From positions 3,048,001 through 3,112,000 of the forward strand of contig NC_053043.1 of NCBI RefSeq assembly GCF_003473485.1: a stretch of DNA of 64,000 bases, read 5' to 3'. The notes under the pieces are model-generated. The model saw only the letters and a program-made list of their open reading frames with translations. It did not search any database and was not told where the DNA came from. The position numbers and the translations under genes were made by a program. The stretch's first letter is position 1, and every line of letters begins with the position of its first letter. Positions 45,443 to 57,687 of the stretch are shown here, piece by piece. This DNA comes from Medicago truncatula. Its lineage: Eukaryota > Streptophyta > Magnoliopsida > Fabales > Fabaceae.

Positions 45443-47947
45443 ATGGCGAGATTGAAAGGTTTGATGTTGTCTCTTCCATTTGGATTTGTGTTGTTTTTGT
45501 GTTCTACTTTCAGCATAGTACCTGGTGTCATTGGATGGAGCAAAGAGGGTCATGAGATGACATGTCTAATTGCACAGGTAAAGTTCAAACCCTAGCCCTC
45601 AGCTAACAAACATAGTGTGTCTGGTTATGCGATAAACATTAGATAGATATGGCTAGATTGAAAGGTTTAGACACGTATCACTAACCTAAAATCAATTCTA
45701 AAATCAAAAGCGAAACATAACTATTTATGGTCAAATCACGTATCACTAACCTAAAATCAATTCTAAAATCCAAAGCGAAACATAACTATTTATAGTCAAA
45801 TCACGTTTCAGTAACCTAAAAACAATTGACAATTCTAAGAAATACAAATGTGAACCAAACATATACATAGCTAATGTATCAAATGATTGTCATGCTGGTT
45901 ATGAATAAGTATAAGGGCTAATTCAAATAACTGTTATTCTTGAAGGGTATTATTGGAATCATAATTATGATAAAGTAATTGATGATTTCTATATGATTGA
46001 TAGGCACTTTTAAAGCCTGAGGCATCAGAAGCAGTTCATCATTTGTTACCTCCCCATGTCAATGGTAACTTATCAGCCTTATGTGTATGGCCTGATCAAA
46101 TTAGGCACTGGTACAAATATAGATGGACAAGTCCACTACATTTCATTGACACACCAGATGAAAAATGTGGTTTTCAATATTCAAGTAAGCACTATTTGTA
46201 TATGTAGTTATTTTTGTCATGTGCTCATATTAAATCTCAAAAATATTTATTTTTAATGCAACATTTTGTTGCTGTTAACAAACATAGGGGACTGCCTTGA
46301 GGACATGTGTGTTGCAGGAGCTATCAAAAATTTCACTTCTCAACTTTCTCATTACAAAGAGGGAACATCTGATCGTAGATGTAAGGAACTCATGTCTGTC
46401 ATTTTTTTTCCCTTTCAGAAATTTTTAGACTTATTTTACTTCATGATATTAATTACTGGAGATTTTGTTAAAAAAAAAAAATACTATTAACTGGAGATAT
46501 TGCAGATAATATGACCGAGGCATTATTGTTCTTGTCACACTTCATGGGAGATATTCACCAGGTTTGTCTAAAGATTTTTAAAATTTCTTTTATCATATTA
46601 CTCCCTTTGTCTTATCATAGATATCTTTCATTTCATATCAGCCGATGCACGTTGGATTCACCTCAGACAAAGGTGGAAACACGATTGATCTACGCTGGTA
46701 TCGGCACAAATCTAATCTGCATCATGTAAGCAAAAAATATGTTACTAGCATACAGATTTACAAAACAACTTCGTTAAGCGAATTTTAGATTCTTCATGCT
46801 GAAGGAAATTGAGTCAGATATAATTTCTTCATGTGACATTTTTGTTTTTCTTGTTTATGCTTATAAGGTGTGGGACAGAGAAATTATTCTCACAGCATTA
46901 GCAGATTACTATGACAAAGATGTGACACTCCTCCTCCAAGACATTGAGAAAAACTATACCAATGTAAGTAACATTATTTAAATTTTTCTGTCACTCTTCC
47001 TAGATTGAATGAACACATGGATTTTTTATTGGCTCCAAATAAAATCAACTTATTATTTCTTGTATGCAGGGAATCTGGTCAGATGATGTTGCTTCTTGGG
47101 AACATTGCAAGGATATCTCTAGTTGTGTAAATAAGTGAGCACCTTTTCTCTTCCACTTTCAATTTCAGCAATCTCTTTTTGCCTCCAAATGTTAATTAAT
47201 GTTTAGATTTCTTTTTGCTTCTTGTTTTGAACTAATCATGTAGTTGGGCTAAAGAGAGCATACAAATAGCGTGCAAATGGGGTTATGAAGGAGTTAAATC
47301 TGGAATGACTCTATCAGGTAACTCAAGTCACAAACTATAAATTCAACCACTTACTGATAGGCGTTTCTTTAAAGCAAGGTTTTAAAAACCTGGTAGAAGA
47401 TCGAACCGACGAGACATATGGACCATGATTCAATTGTTTTAATCAATTCAACTACGGGTGTACCAGATGACAAATAAATAAATAAGTATTAAAATGGATA
47501 AAAATGAAAATATATTGAACCAACCGTGGTTGAAACGGTTCAATCATACTGCAATGTAATTGTCTAACCGAGATCAAACCAACGGAGAAACCAGTCAGTT
47601 CCCTGTTCAACCGGTTTAATTGGCTACTATTTCTAAAACATTTGCTTTAAAGGACACAACAAATAATTTTGGTCCTTAAGCTAAACAGAAAATTTGTGAA
47701 ATACAACCTCCATGACTAATTTGTGTGAGGTTCACAATACTTGCATATATATTAGCATCAATTTGGCATATTCATCATTCATTGCATGTTAAAGGATTTT
47801 GTTGCGCATGTGGTTTTTGCAGAAAAATACTTTGACTCAAGGATGCCATATGTCATGAAGCGAATTGCTCAAGGTGGAATTCGATTAGCCATGATTTTGA
47901 ACCAAGTGTTTGGAGACTCTGAAGAAGGATTTGTAGCAGCTACTTAA
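45443..47947 (+). CDS. S1/P1-type bifunctional nuclease (plant ENDO/BFN family)
   Basis: Nine exons: 45443-45577, 46004-46184, 46288-46380, 46506-46561, 46642-46725, 46868-46963, 47070-47134, 47244-47317, 47823-47947. The total is 909 nt, or 302 residues, with all GT-AG junctions in phase. A signal peptide (about 1-31) ends just before WSKEGH. All nine zinc-ligand positions of the P1 fold are present: W32, H37, D76, H91, H148, D152, H158, H182, D186. N-glycosylation sequons occur at NFT (120) and NMT (138). The family is secreted or vacuolar, Zn-dependent, degrades RNA and single-stranded DNA, and often acts in senescence or programmed cell death. A TATA-like ctataaatg lies at about 45371. 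Intron 8 carries a hAT-type MITE and intron 1 a 65-bp tandem repeat; neither disturbs splice sites. The C-terminus ends shortly after the last helix, as in processed family members. Confidence 0.94.
45673..45830. repeat. 65-bp tandem repeat in nuclease intron 1
   Basis: Units start at 45673, 45738 and 45803 (acgtatcactaacctaaaat, the third unit partial and diverged). Confidence 0.85.
47375..47644. mobile_element. hAT-type MITE in nuclease intron 8, 8-bp target duplication
   Basis: 270 bp, ends CAAGGTTTTAAAA and (from the right) CAAATGTTTTAGAA. CTTTAAAG is duplicated exactly on both sides (47367-47374 and 47645-47652). The 8-bp duplication and short inverted ends identify a hAT-derived element. 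The internal sequence has 'gaacc-ac-g-ggttgaaacggttcaa' character. Confidence 0.85.
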
Positions 47948-49620
47948 GCAAACTCATCAACACAGTGACCAGAAAATTAGTTGTTTGAATTTGTCAATAA
48001 CCATTGATCATAGGGTCTAACTCCATTTCTTCTTAATTGTTAATGCCTGCTTGATTTTTTGTTGCTCTCTCACCAAATATTGGTTGATCAAAAGCAAAAA
48101 ATTGTTAGTACTTTCTCACTGTTAAGCTTGGAAACACATGCAAAAAGCCTACTCAACATATGTATAAATATTTTATCATCAGTTATGACTTTGGTGTCCG
48201 TAATTATAGTATGACTCAAACAATTTATGCATGAAATTAATCAACTGAATCAAATTGAGATGTTTTGTTCTCTCATGAAAGACATGATTAACATGACAGG
48301 TATATAGTGTGCACATTTGTTATCACAATATAAGAATGGCTTTAATAAAAAAAAAATAAAAAAAAAACAACAATATATGAATGGTTGCTTCTCACAAGTA
48401 ATGTGCAAGTGTGAGCCAACTAGAAATTAGAACAGCCATTGTAACTCACAAGTAGTTCATGAACTAAAGCCCTTTATATGAAAGGAACAAGTCCTGGTGG
48501 AGAAAAGACTTTGACAAGAGACCCATTTAGGTAATGCAACACTGACAAACTATGGAATGTACTATGTTCTAGCACTAAATATGAAATCTAAGACCGAGCT
48601 GTATTGTCAAATTGTTGTGATTAAGTCACCAGATGTATGATGAACAGATGATAATTTCAGATTGCAATTTAATTGAGCAAAGATTAAAACATATGAATGA
48701 TCACTATAAGAAATTTTCCTCTCTTGTTTTTCACTCTATTCAATTTGACTGTTCTGACTTTTCAACTTGATTCTTTATTCAAAATTATGGCCAACACAAA
48801 GGAGTAAGTTAGTTGTAACTAACTAAACAAACATAACCAACAAGTGTGGTTAGCTTGATATACAAGCAACTTAAAGAAGAGAGACAGGATGAGCTGAGCC
48901 ACAGGCCAGAGTACCATTGATCAACACAAATAAAAAAGTTTCTTTAACTCTCTTCTATTACACGCTGCATTATGTAACAAATCCCATTTGGTGTGACGAT
49001 TGCCTCTATGATATCTTGTGTTTGTTCCGGTGCACTCTAGACTTCAGTCCGAGCAAACAAAGATAAATCAATGTTCAATGTTGGATTCAATTAGTCGAAT
49101 TGTCGCTGAAATTTGGAAAGGGTAATTCCTTTAGATACGGCTACGAGAGATGAAGATTTCAACCATTTTGCAAGGGTCCTTGTTGACATTGATGTCGCAT
49201 AAAAATTGCATAAGTAAATCATGACTGAATGAGAGGTTGTTGTTTTTTAAATTGAGCTTGAATATGAGAGACTTCCTCTCATTTGCTCTTGTAATGTGAG
49301 TTTACCTCTGCAACTGTCGCCGTGAAACCACGCTATGAGATCATTTCCTCTTCTCTTGCAAAAGAAAGGGCATCCCATTTAAAATAAAAATCAATTAATT
49401 TTATAGAGTTTGAAGTAGTATCCGATAGTCATGATTATTTTGAGTCCGAGTATATGTCTTATTTAAGTAATGTAAGTGTTACAACCAAAATAGTGCATTT
49501 AGTTTTTGTTGATGCTAATAATTCAAATCATAATATTATTCATTTTTTAAAATAAGTCCTAATCCAATTTTTTAATGTATGGATAAGGTAATTTAGATAA
49601 TAAATCTACCTCAAAGACAT
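47948..49620. other. Intergenic, no gene seen
   Basis: 3' flank of the nuclease and AT-rich DNA. A minor A-rich tract lies at about 48348-48368. No gene or delimited repeat was identified. Confidence 0.45.
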
Positions 49621-49856
49621 CAGTGTTGAAGATGGTTACACATCTAAATCACAAAGATATAAATCGAGAAAACACACAAAATGATGATATTGGTTTCATG
49701 CTTGAAGGAATAATTTTAAATGAAATCATAACACAAGATGCAAGTATGGTCAAATGGTCAACGGGAATCAACAAATGCAGGCAGACACGTGGTGGTAGGG
49801 GGTCTGTAATATCCGACAAAATTGTTTTTCTTCTTATTCTCATGTTTTTTAGGGCC

Positions 49857-50039
49857 GAGAAATGATATTTGTACAACTATTTTGTGATAACTTTTTGACA
49901 ATTTTCTCTCTCATACTCACATTATTCTTTTATTATCTCTCTTCCTTTTTTTCTCTCCATTGTTTTTGACCAATGAAAAGAGAGAAAAAAGAAGTTGTCA
50001 CAAAAGTTGTATCAAATAATTGTTCAAATATCACTACTC
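49857..50039. mobile_element. MULE-like MITE (GAGAAATGATATTT family), 183 bp
   Basis: The left end GAGAAATGATATTTGTACAA pairs with the right end (read inward) GAGTAGTGATATTTGAACAA. Flanks TTTAGGGCC (49848-49856) and TTTACGGCC (50040-50048) match at 8 of 9. Related copies at 55895-56073 and 62642-62802. Confidence 0.8.
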
Positions 50040-50398
50040 TTTACGGCCCTACCTTCACATTTACAAGGTTTGACGGTTCCTACTTCCCTCATTTGGTAAA
50101 AAAATAATATAATTCCATCCTCATTCATAAAAAAATTCTTTCAATTTTTTTTAAGAACAAAAATTCATCATTTGAAAGTACATGCGTTCAAATTTTGGTT
50201 TAAATAATCATTAAAAAAAATTGTGAACATTGATCATTAAAAAAGATTGTGAACATTCTGTTCATAAATTTTAACATTTTTTTTACAAATTTTTATATCA
50301 CATTAATTTAATTATTTTAAAGTGAATCTAAATTTTGATTTGTTTTCTACAAAGTATTGGTATCCAATAAACTTTAGGTAACCAAAGAATTTCTCTAA

Positions 50399-50910
50399 GA
50401 GTGTATTTGGATGGAGGAATGTTTTGAGGGAATGTATTGTTTTGAGGAAATTCAAATACTTTGGGGTAAATTCCATTGTTTGGATAATAATTTCAAGCAT
50501 TTTCAAAATGATAGAAATTTATGAAGTATTTTGTTCAAGTTAAATTTAGAGAATTTCAAATGACACCTAAAAGCTAAGAAATTTCTTCATTGTTGTTATT
50601 TTTCATATTTTGCATTTTGGTCATCAAATTTTCCAAAAATTTCAAATTGACCCCAATAAATTTCAAAAAATTGCAAATTGGTCCCTCAATTTTTTGAAAT
50701 TTACATTTTGACCCCTAATTTCAATTTTCAAATTTGGCCCAAAAAAATTAAAATTTATAAAAGTTGCCCAAAAATAATGACAATTAATTTTTTTTATTAC
50801 TCCATCCAAACAAAAGTATTTAGAAATAAAAGTAATTTAATTGAATCATTTAAATTTCCTAGAATTCTAAATTCTTTAAAATTTCTCAATTACCTCATCC
50901 AAACACACTC
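50399..50910. mobile_element. Tourist-like MITE, 512 bp, TAA target duplication
   Basis: The left end GAGTGTATTTGGATG and the right end CATCCAAACACACTC are inverted repeats, with TAA at 50396-50398 and 50911-50913. The interior has 'ttcaaattgaccc'/'aattggtccc' stretches. The overlapping open frames are not genes. Confidence 0.8.
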
Positions 50911-53034
50911 TAAAAGAAATTGGAAAACAAACCCAAAACCAAGCAAGAGGAATCAAGCAAATTTTACAAATAGAAAATACTTTTAATTTAGTTCAATGAA
51001 GTCGTGAAGTATAATTAAAAAAATTCATTTTAAAAACATGCATATGAGCCTTCTTCTTCTTTCTTTTTTTTTTTGTGAGGGAAATGAGACCTTTTTTTTA
51101 ATAACCAAAAAGTAACATTTATTGACTAAAATTAAAACATTGAATAAAAATTTCCACAGCCGGGAGTCAAACCCGAAAACTTAGTTCCAACAATTAGAAG
51201 TTTGATAATTGCGCTACTGTGGATCTGATGTTTGATTTATGAGCATAAATTAATATAAATAAAAACCAATTATTTGTCGCAAACTTATTATTTTCAAAAT
51301 GGCTTAAATGCGTTTTTGGTCCATTAACTATTTATTTGGTATCGCTTTGGTCCCTTAACTAAAAAATAAATAAAAAATTATTTGACTACTTTATTTTTAT
51401 CTCCGTTACCTGTTTTGGTCCCTTCTCCTTCCATCATCTTCTTCATGATCTTTATCATCATCAACACATCAATCCAGAAGAAAAAAAATAATTCATCACA
51501 TCTTCATCAAATCTATAAACATAATAATTTCATAACTCAATCAATAACCAATTTTTCCATTAAAAAATATCCCTTTCAATCAAAACAACACAATTTATCA
51601 ATCTCCCTAAACCAAATCAACCAAAATCTTTATATCTAATCACCACAATTTTTTTTAAATCCAAAACTACTCTCCACCATCACCTGCGCACTACTCACCT
51701 TTGCTTCATTTCCTGCTAACCAACTACTCACTCTTCTAACAAACTCCTCCCTATAGGACTCTCTGCTACTGTCATCGTCGTCGTTGTCGTTGACAGAAGC
51801 AACAAATCAAGCTCAATTTCCTGTTCCTCTTCTTCTTTTGGCTCGCATGAGCAGTCTCATTCGATGAGTCTCTCACCACCGGTGAGTTCTAGTCCTCGGA
51901 GAACACAAAACAAAAATCACCACAAGCCTCACCAAGTCATAACCAGAGAGATTTTGATGAAGATGTATACACATACACCCTTCTAACTCCACTCGACCTC
52001 TCTCCCTCTATAAATTCCTCTTTATTCGACCCCAACCAAATCTAAGAAATTGCAGTAATGGGTCAAGTAGTAGAAGGAGAAAGGTTATTTGTGGAGATCT
52101 GTGGATCTTAAGATTGAAGAGTTGAAAGCTTAAATTTTACAATTGGATGACTAGTATAAGGTGAGGATATTAGTTCATTGATATCTTTAGAAAATTGTTG
52201 TTATGTCTAGTTGTTGTGGTGTTGGATTTGGATTTGTTGTTTCCCATAGCTTTTTTTTCATCTTTGTTTTATTTTCTGTCTCTTTTTTGTTTTTGTTTTT
52301 AATAACCAAATTTCAATAAAATAATAGTGTGTCACGTGTCACCCTTTATTTTAAAAGAATAATAATCTTGTAAAAGAGAGAAGAAAATCACTTGTCAACA
52401 TTGTAGTTGACCAATGTCACATGACATTGACACCACAATGTCGCCTAAGTGTTGTTCGAATAATTGATGACACAGACTTGCATAAAGAGAATCAATTCAC
52501 TGAGTGAATGCAAGTCAGAAAGTCTTTTTTAAATTACGAACGTTATAAAATGATTCTTAGAAAATTGAATTAACAACATGATAAATAATCATATAATACT
52601 TCAAAAACACGAAATTTATTTTAGAAAAACATTTTACATAGTTTGTAATTTAAAAAATAAAAGTGAGTCTTCCCCTCCCTTTCCTTCCTAAACCCTCAAT
52701 CCAAACACACCGTTAGATTTTATCAAACAAATTTGTTTATCGAGATAAAATTTACTTAACGAAGTAAGGCAACTTCAACAAACTTTGACTTTCTTTTTGA
52801 CGAAGAAAACTTAAATTTGCTTAGCGAAAATTAATTTACTCCGTAAAATTACAAAGTAAAATAACTTATAATTTAGTTCAATGAAGTCGTCAAGTATAAT
52901 CAAAATATAATTTATTTTTCCTTTTAAAAAATGCACATGAGCCTTGACCAAAAAAAAATAAATGCACATGCGCCTTTTCTATAAGGGAAATGCTAACCAT
53001 TGCCTTTGGGGTATTGGATAAAGGAATAAAAATA

Positions 53035-53179
53035 TTTCATCCGTTTCAAAATATAAGCAAAATTCACTTTTTAGGTTCATTCATTTAATGATGTATGTGG
53101 TTCATAATATGGACCACATACATCATTAAATCAATGAACCTAAAAAATGAATTTTGATTATATTTTGAAACGGAGGGAG
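53035..53179. mobile_element. Stowaway MITE, 145 bp
   Basis: Near-perfect hairpin with the 3' end GAAACGGAGGGAG. The 5' end is slightly degenerate (TTTCATCCGTTTC). TA flanks at 53033-53034 and 53180-53181. The arms share 'aatgatgtatgtggt'. Confidence 0.85.
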
Positions 53180-53415
53180 TAGAAATTTTGTGTTGGAAAA
53201 TGATAAAAAATAGTCAAATCAACTTGTAAAAAGTTTATAAATTATTGTTTCTAATGTAAAAGTACTAATTTTGGTTACCTTAACCATTGTTGTTTCCAAT
53301 GTAAACCATCAGAGCAATGGTTAGCAGGATCCTTTTTATAATAACGAGAGTAACGAATGCTCAACAAAATAACACTAAAAAAAAATCCCTCAACAAAATA
53401 AATAAACAAAGTACT

Positions 53416-53641
53416 ACTACCTCCGTCCCTAATTATAAGACCCTTTTGAAAAAATAATTTGTCCCTTTTTATAAGACCTCTTTGATATTTCTAAGTAAAT
53501 TAATTATTTCTTTACCAACATATCCTTAATTATTTTGCATCTTTTTCTTCAATCAACAATAAATATTATATTGAAAACATAAATTAACTCTTTCTCTTAA
53601 GGATAAAATTGTAAAAACAATAGTAATTGTATACAAATTTA
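53416..53641. mobile_element. Stowaway-like MITE, right end missing
   Basis: Starts CTACCTCCGTCCC then taattataagacccttttg, and resembles 18468-18753 (reverse arm), but ends abruptly at the SINE-like segment with no CGGAGG terminus. Confidence 0.6.
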
Positions 53642-54049
53642 ATACATTTCCACAGCCAAGTGTTGAACCCGAAAACTTGATTTAAAACAATTTGAAGTTT
53701 TCCAATAATGCTAATGTGGAACTGATGTTAAGTTGACAAGCATATATTAATATAAATAAAGACCAATTATCTCTCGCAACGTCTAAAATTGTCAGATACA
53801 GTTTCATATCATATGTAGTATTTTATATATTTACAATTACTTTTGAATATATATTTATTTATGGGTCATACTAACTAATAATTGTCCTACGGATACAAGT
53901 TAAAGATCTAAAAAAAGAATTAAAATATAAATTTTGTATTGAAAAAATAATAAGTTTTTAAGCTTTCAAGTCATTTAATATAAATTTTCCAAAGATGTGG
54001 AGGGATAATTTTACTGCTACGTACGAGGATAGTTAAAACTCGTTATGGT

Positions 54050-54910
54050 TAGAGATTTCAGATCAATGTCGTCTTGGTGGAGTGAGATTTCGTTACTTGG
54101 GTATAAGGCCGATTCCACGATTGACCAATTCATAGAGGAGTATATAGGGTAGCCTGTAATGGCCGTACCACTTAATTTTTGAACGATCCTTGGGTTTATG
54201 TTGTCCCTTTAAGGGAAAGCTTTCGATAACTTTACCATGTCTTAAATAAAAAATATTTCATGGTTGCTGATATGAGTACGTGGTGTGGGAATGAGGGTGT
54301 GATTTGCTTTGGGATCTTTTATTGGAGAGAGCTTTGTTTGGGGACATGATAGGTTTGAAATTCTTATGGTGGCCCTGGATTGGTTGTAGGTGTTCTCAAG
54401 ATAGTGACTTCCGGTCTTGGAAGTTTGACTTGGGCGAAATTTACTCTGTTAGTTTTGGCATATTCGTTCCTTTCGGCGGCTCCTATCTTGGAGGGAAAAC
54501 AACATGAGGATGAGATCCATATTATGACCAAATGTTTTGAGGAGTTGAGACTCATCTAAGGTTATTGTCTTCTCTTGACAACCGTTTTTAGATAAGATTC
54601 TTACCCGTCATAACCCATTTAGATGAAGGATCATTTCTGACCCTAATGACGCAGGTTATGTCTTATTTGGGAAGTGAGTTGAATTGGGGAGTCACATTTT
54701 CGTCACTTGTGCTTTTACTTATATGGTCATTTTTCTTATTTTTGGATCTCTAGGAGATAGAGTTAAGACCAAGATAAGTTTGACCTCGATGTAGCAATAT
54801 GTCGTGTGGTTCTTTTGGAAGTATCGAAATTATCTTACCTTCTCCAAAAAAACAATGGAGGTTGAGCAGGTGACAGAGAATGTCAAATTATCCCCGTTCA
54901 AGTGGTATGT
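54050..54910 (+). mobile_element. Decayed LINE ORF2 C-terminal region
   Basis: Fragments in shifting plus-strand frames: SSWWSEISLLGYK, NDPWVYVVPLRESFR followed by a stop, VADMSTWCG, and near the end VVWFFWKYRNYLTFSKK. These correspond to the region after the reverse transcriptase of plant L1-type LINEs: the 'FW-DPW-G-PL--RF--L' segment and the 'VWVIWKERNNRIF' motif of the zf-RVT end. Many stops and frame changes. Confidence 0.7.
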
Positions 54911-55374
54911 AAGTTCAAAATAATGAATCAAATTCAACATATTGAGATTAGAGAGCCAAGTTCTTACCATTAAATTAAATTTGTTTAGTATGGGTTGTGA
55001 TTTTGTTTCCGGCCAAGGCTACGGTAGGTGACCTCCTTAGGTCTCCTACCGTAGGAGACTTGTTTTTTTTTTTTTTTTGTAAAATGAATTTTTTTTTTTA
55101 AAAAAAATAAAAATAGTTATCAATCATTGAATATAGGATGAAGCTTTTGAATGCCTGAAATTTCAGGTAATGTGATTCACTAGAATTCTATTTTTTAAAC
55201 ATATAGAATGATTTAAAAAATTCAATTGATTTTGGAATCACATTTAATAAAGGGTGTTTTTGATATTGTTGGAAAAATTATATGACCCAACATGTCAATT
55301 TTTTTCTTCTTCTAAGGACTAAAAACAATATTCGGTATATTTATTGGGACTAAAAACTTATTCAACCTTCCTCT

Positions 55375-55714
55375 CTATTGACCATTCAACTAATAATATT
55401 TGGATTGTGTGGAACGAACACAATGGTATACTTATTGTTATTAGAAAAAGTATTGTTTACAAATTTAGAAAATACCATTTAGAAAAAGTAAAGTATTTAT
55501 TGTTATTGTGGCTTAAAGTTAATAAAGTGAATTTTGTTTATGGCTCGTGGTTAAACCCGTTTAGGTGCTTGGGTATCGATTAACCTTTTTGTGTATTCCT
55601 GGATTGACAGCTTGTAATTATATGTGGTTTCCTTTATACACTTTGTGCTAAGGAGATTACCCTGTCATTGCTTGTTAAAAAACCTAATAATATTCAATCA
55701 TTAAAAAAAAAAAA
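55375..55714 (+). mobile_element. 5'-truncated LINE tail with poly(A)
   Basis: The plus strand reads IWIVWNEHNGILIV, LEKVKYLLLLWLKVNK, VYGSWLNPFRCLGID and a stop at 55581-55583. The 3' untranslated region includes ctttgtgctaaggagatta, and an A tract lies at about 55703-55713. Same family as 2283-2558. Confidence 0.75.
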
Positions 55715-55894
55715 ACTCATATTCAATCTACAGTAAAAAAGTTAATATATTTTCAACTACCACTCATTATATAAAGTCATTATATTAATGTCTTATTGTT
55801 GAACGAGTTGGAAAATATTGTCTATATACTCTAGGTGGAAAAATATTATTTTATTTAAGAAGGAAATCACAAAATTGACTCTAGAATTATTTAA

Positions 55895-56073
55895 GAGTTG
55901 TGTTATTTGAACATCCATTTATATGACAACTTTTGAGACAACCAAAATTTTATAAAGAAAATGAGGTATTGACACAAAAACAATAGAGAGAGAAAATAAA
56001 AAATTAATGCAAACATGAGAGAGAAAATTGTCACAATAATTATCAAAAAATAGTTGTTTAAATATTATTTCTC
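55895..56073. mobile_element. MULE-like MITE (GAGAAATGATATTT family), 179 bp
   Basis: Left end GAGTTGTGTTATTTGAACAT; right end read inward GAGAAATAATATTTAAACAA. Flanks ATTATTTAA (55886-55894) and ATTACTTAA (56074-56082), 8 of 9 identical. A related half copy follows at about 56120-56275. Confidence 0.75.
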
Positions 56074-56276
56074 ATTACTTAAATACAACTAACATGCAGC
56101 TAACTCCCTAAAAAAAAATACATCCATTTGAGACAAACAACTTATTTTCTCTCTCTTTTCATTAGTAAAAATAATGGAGAGAGAAAAAGAAAGAGTGAGA
56201 ATAAGAGTATAACGTGAGTATGAAAGAGAAGCTTATTAAAAAGCTATCATAAAGTGGTTGTACAAATACACCATCT

Positions 56277-56415
56277 GGTTATTATTATAAGCAAAAATCA
56301 ACGTTTTAGATACATTTATTAAATGATGTATGTAGTCTGTATTATAAACCGCATACATCATTTAATGAATGAATCTAAAATGTAGATTTTTGCTTATAAT
56401 AGTGACCGGAGGATG
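56277..56415. mobile_element. Stowaway-like hairpin
   Basis: The arms 'attattataagcaaaaatca' and 'agatttttgcttataatagt' pair, with 'gatgtatg' near the centre. The right end gaccggagg is Stowaway-like; the left end is degenerate. Confidence 0.7.
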
Positions 56416-56655
56416 CATCATTTCTAAAAAAAAATAAAAATACAACACTAGTATCTATTGTGCCAACCACCAACAAACACATGTCAATTTAGTTGTAAAA
56501 AAAAAAAAAAAAAAACTTTTTTATACGATCTCCTACGGTAGGGGATCTATTGCCCTCTTCTACCGTAAACGCCGCTTTGTTTCCCATATCTTTTTCTTCA
56601 TCTTTGTTTTCTTTTCTGTCTCTTTTTTTGTGTTTTTAATAACCAAATTTCTTTT

Positions 56656-57687
56656 TATTGCTTCAAAAAAAGTTTCATTAGCACAAAAAAAAAAAATCCC
56701 AAAGAATAATAAGATTTTGGAAGATAGAAAGCATTTGTGAGGTAAAAATAGTCCTAAATCAAAATCTGAATCATTATCAATGGACCCAACCCAATCAATA
56801 TTTTTTTTTAGGCATGCATCTAAACAATTTTGAAGATTTATTGATTAATTATTCTATTCCATTTTGATGTATCATCACAAGTCTCATCATTGTCCACTCT
56901 CCACTCCCCTTAATGACCCCAACAATCATCTCTCAAATTACACTCACAACTCAATCACCACCATTCAGTATGTCATACATGGCCCACCACTACATTCATC
57001 AACGGTCACAATCCCTCTTCATGCATTGCATTCCTTTCGGCTACTTTTGTTACCATAGAGACCCACAAGTACTAACACACACTCACTCAACATGTCTCTG
57101 CAATGCTCAAAGCAATGAACTGAGTAAGACAGAGACATAGACACACAAATAGAGTATTTTTTACTTTTTCTTTTCCACCTCAAAGAAAGTAAACAAAGTC
57201 ATACATATCATTATGGTTTCTCGTACCCACAAATCATTTTATATACCCACACTTGTCGACCAAACACTAGGAAACCGCATCAGTACCTAGTTCCAATGTT
57301 AAATACACCATTAATAATTCATAACATCTTAGTATAGTGCTACCTTAATATTTTCAACAACAAAAAATACAGTCTTACCTTAGCTCACATCTTCTTCTTA
57401 CTATGTTCTAACTTCATTTTTTTCCTTCTCATTCCAACCTTGTTACTTTGCTTGCTATATTCCAAGGTATTTGCTTTCATTTTCAAGTGTCTTTTTTATT
57501 TGTATATATCACGACATGTTTCAAAATCACGACGAACCATCGTGATTTTGTAAAAGTTAGATATTATGTAGTTTTTGCAAAACCACGGTCTAACGTATCC
57601 ACTCTAATATCAATCATGCATTTAGTTTCGCTAATGAAATCTAAAAATTTGATTATATTTTTTTGGATCAGGTGATTTTAGTTAGTG
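56656..57687. other. Upstream region of the transporter gene
   Basis: AT-rich with a more CA-rich stretch at 56860-57110 that is open in two plus-strand frames but has no family resemblance. The interval 57200-57687 probably contains the promoter and 5' leader; an intron in the leader is possible (ggatcaggtgattttagttag just before the ATG). Confidence 0.4.

Larger units (their letters stand above)
50985..53790. repeat. Direct duplicated segment (50985-51290 and 52870-53790)
   Basis: Shared blocks: agttcaatgaagtcgt plus aagtataat (50990; 52875), 'tgcacatgagcctt' (51040; 52940), and a SINE-like piece 'cacagccgggagtcaaaccc' / 'cacagccaagtgttgaaccc' followed by 'gaaaactt' and, further on, 'attaatataaataaa' (51157-51275; 53650-53770). 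The second copy is longer because Stowaway MITEs have inserted in it. The stretch between, 51300-52870, has no recognised gene. Confidence 0.65.
55011..56575. mobile_element. Non-autonomous MULE carrying LINE and MITE insertions
   Basis: Inverted ends: the left has tacggtagg and tctcctaccgtaggagac; the reverse complement of the right has tacggtag and cccctaccgtaggagat, in the same order over about 48 bp. TTTGTTTCC is repeated exactly at 55002-55010 and 56576-56584. The site at about 52238 (tgtttcccatagctttttt) is a paralogue of the right flank. Contents: LINE tail 55375-55714, MITE 55895-56073, Stowaway-like hairpin near 56277-56415. Confidence 0.75.

Noticed and set aside
49623..49865. 80-codon plus-strand frame
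   Set aside because: It runs into a MITE at 49857 and resembles nothing known to me; codon use is like the flanking DNA.
56864..57140. CA-rich open frames on the plus strand
   Set aside because: Two frames open simultaneously from composition; His/Ser/Thr-rich without motifs, in the transporter's upstream region.
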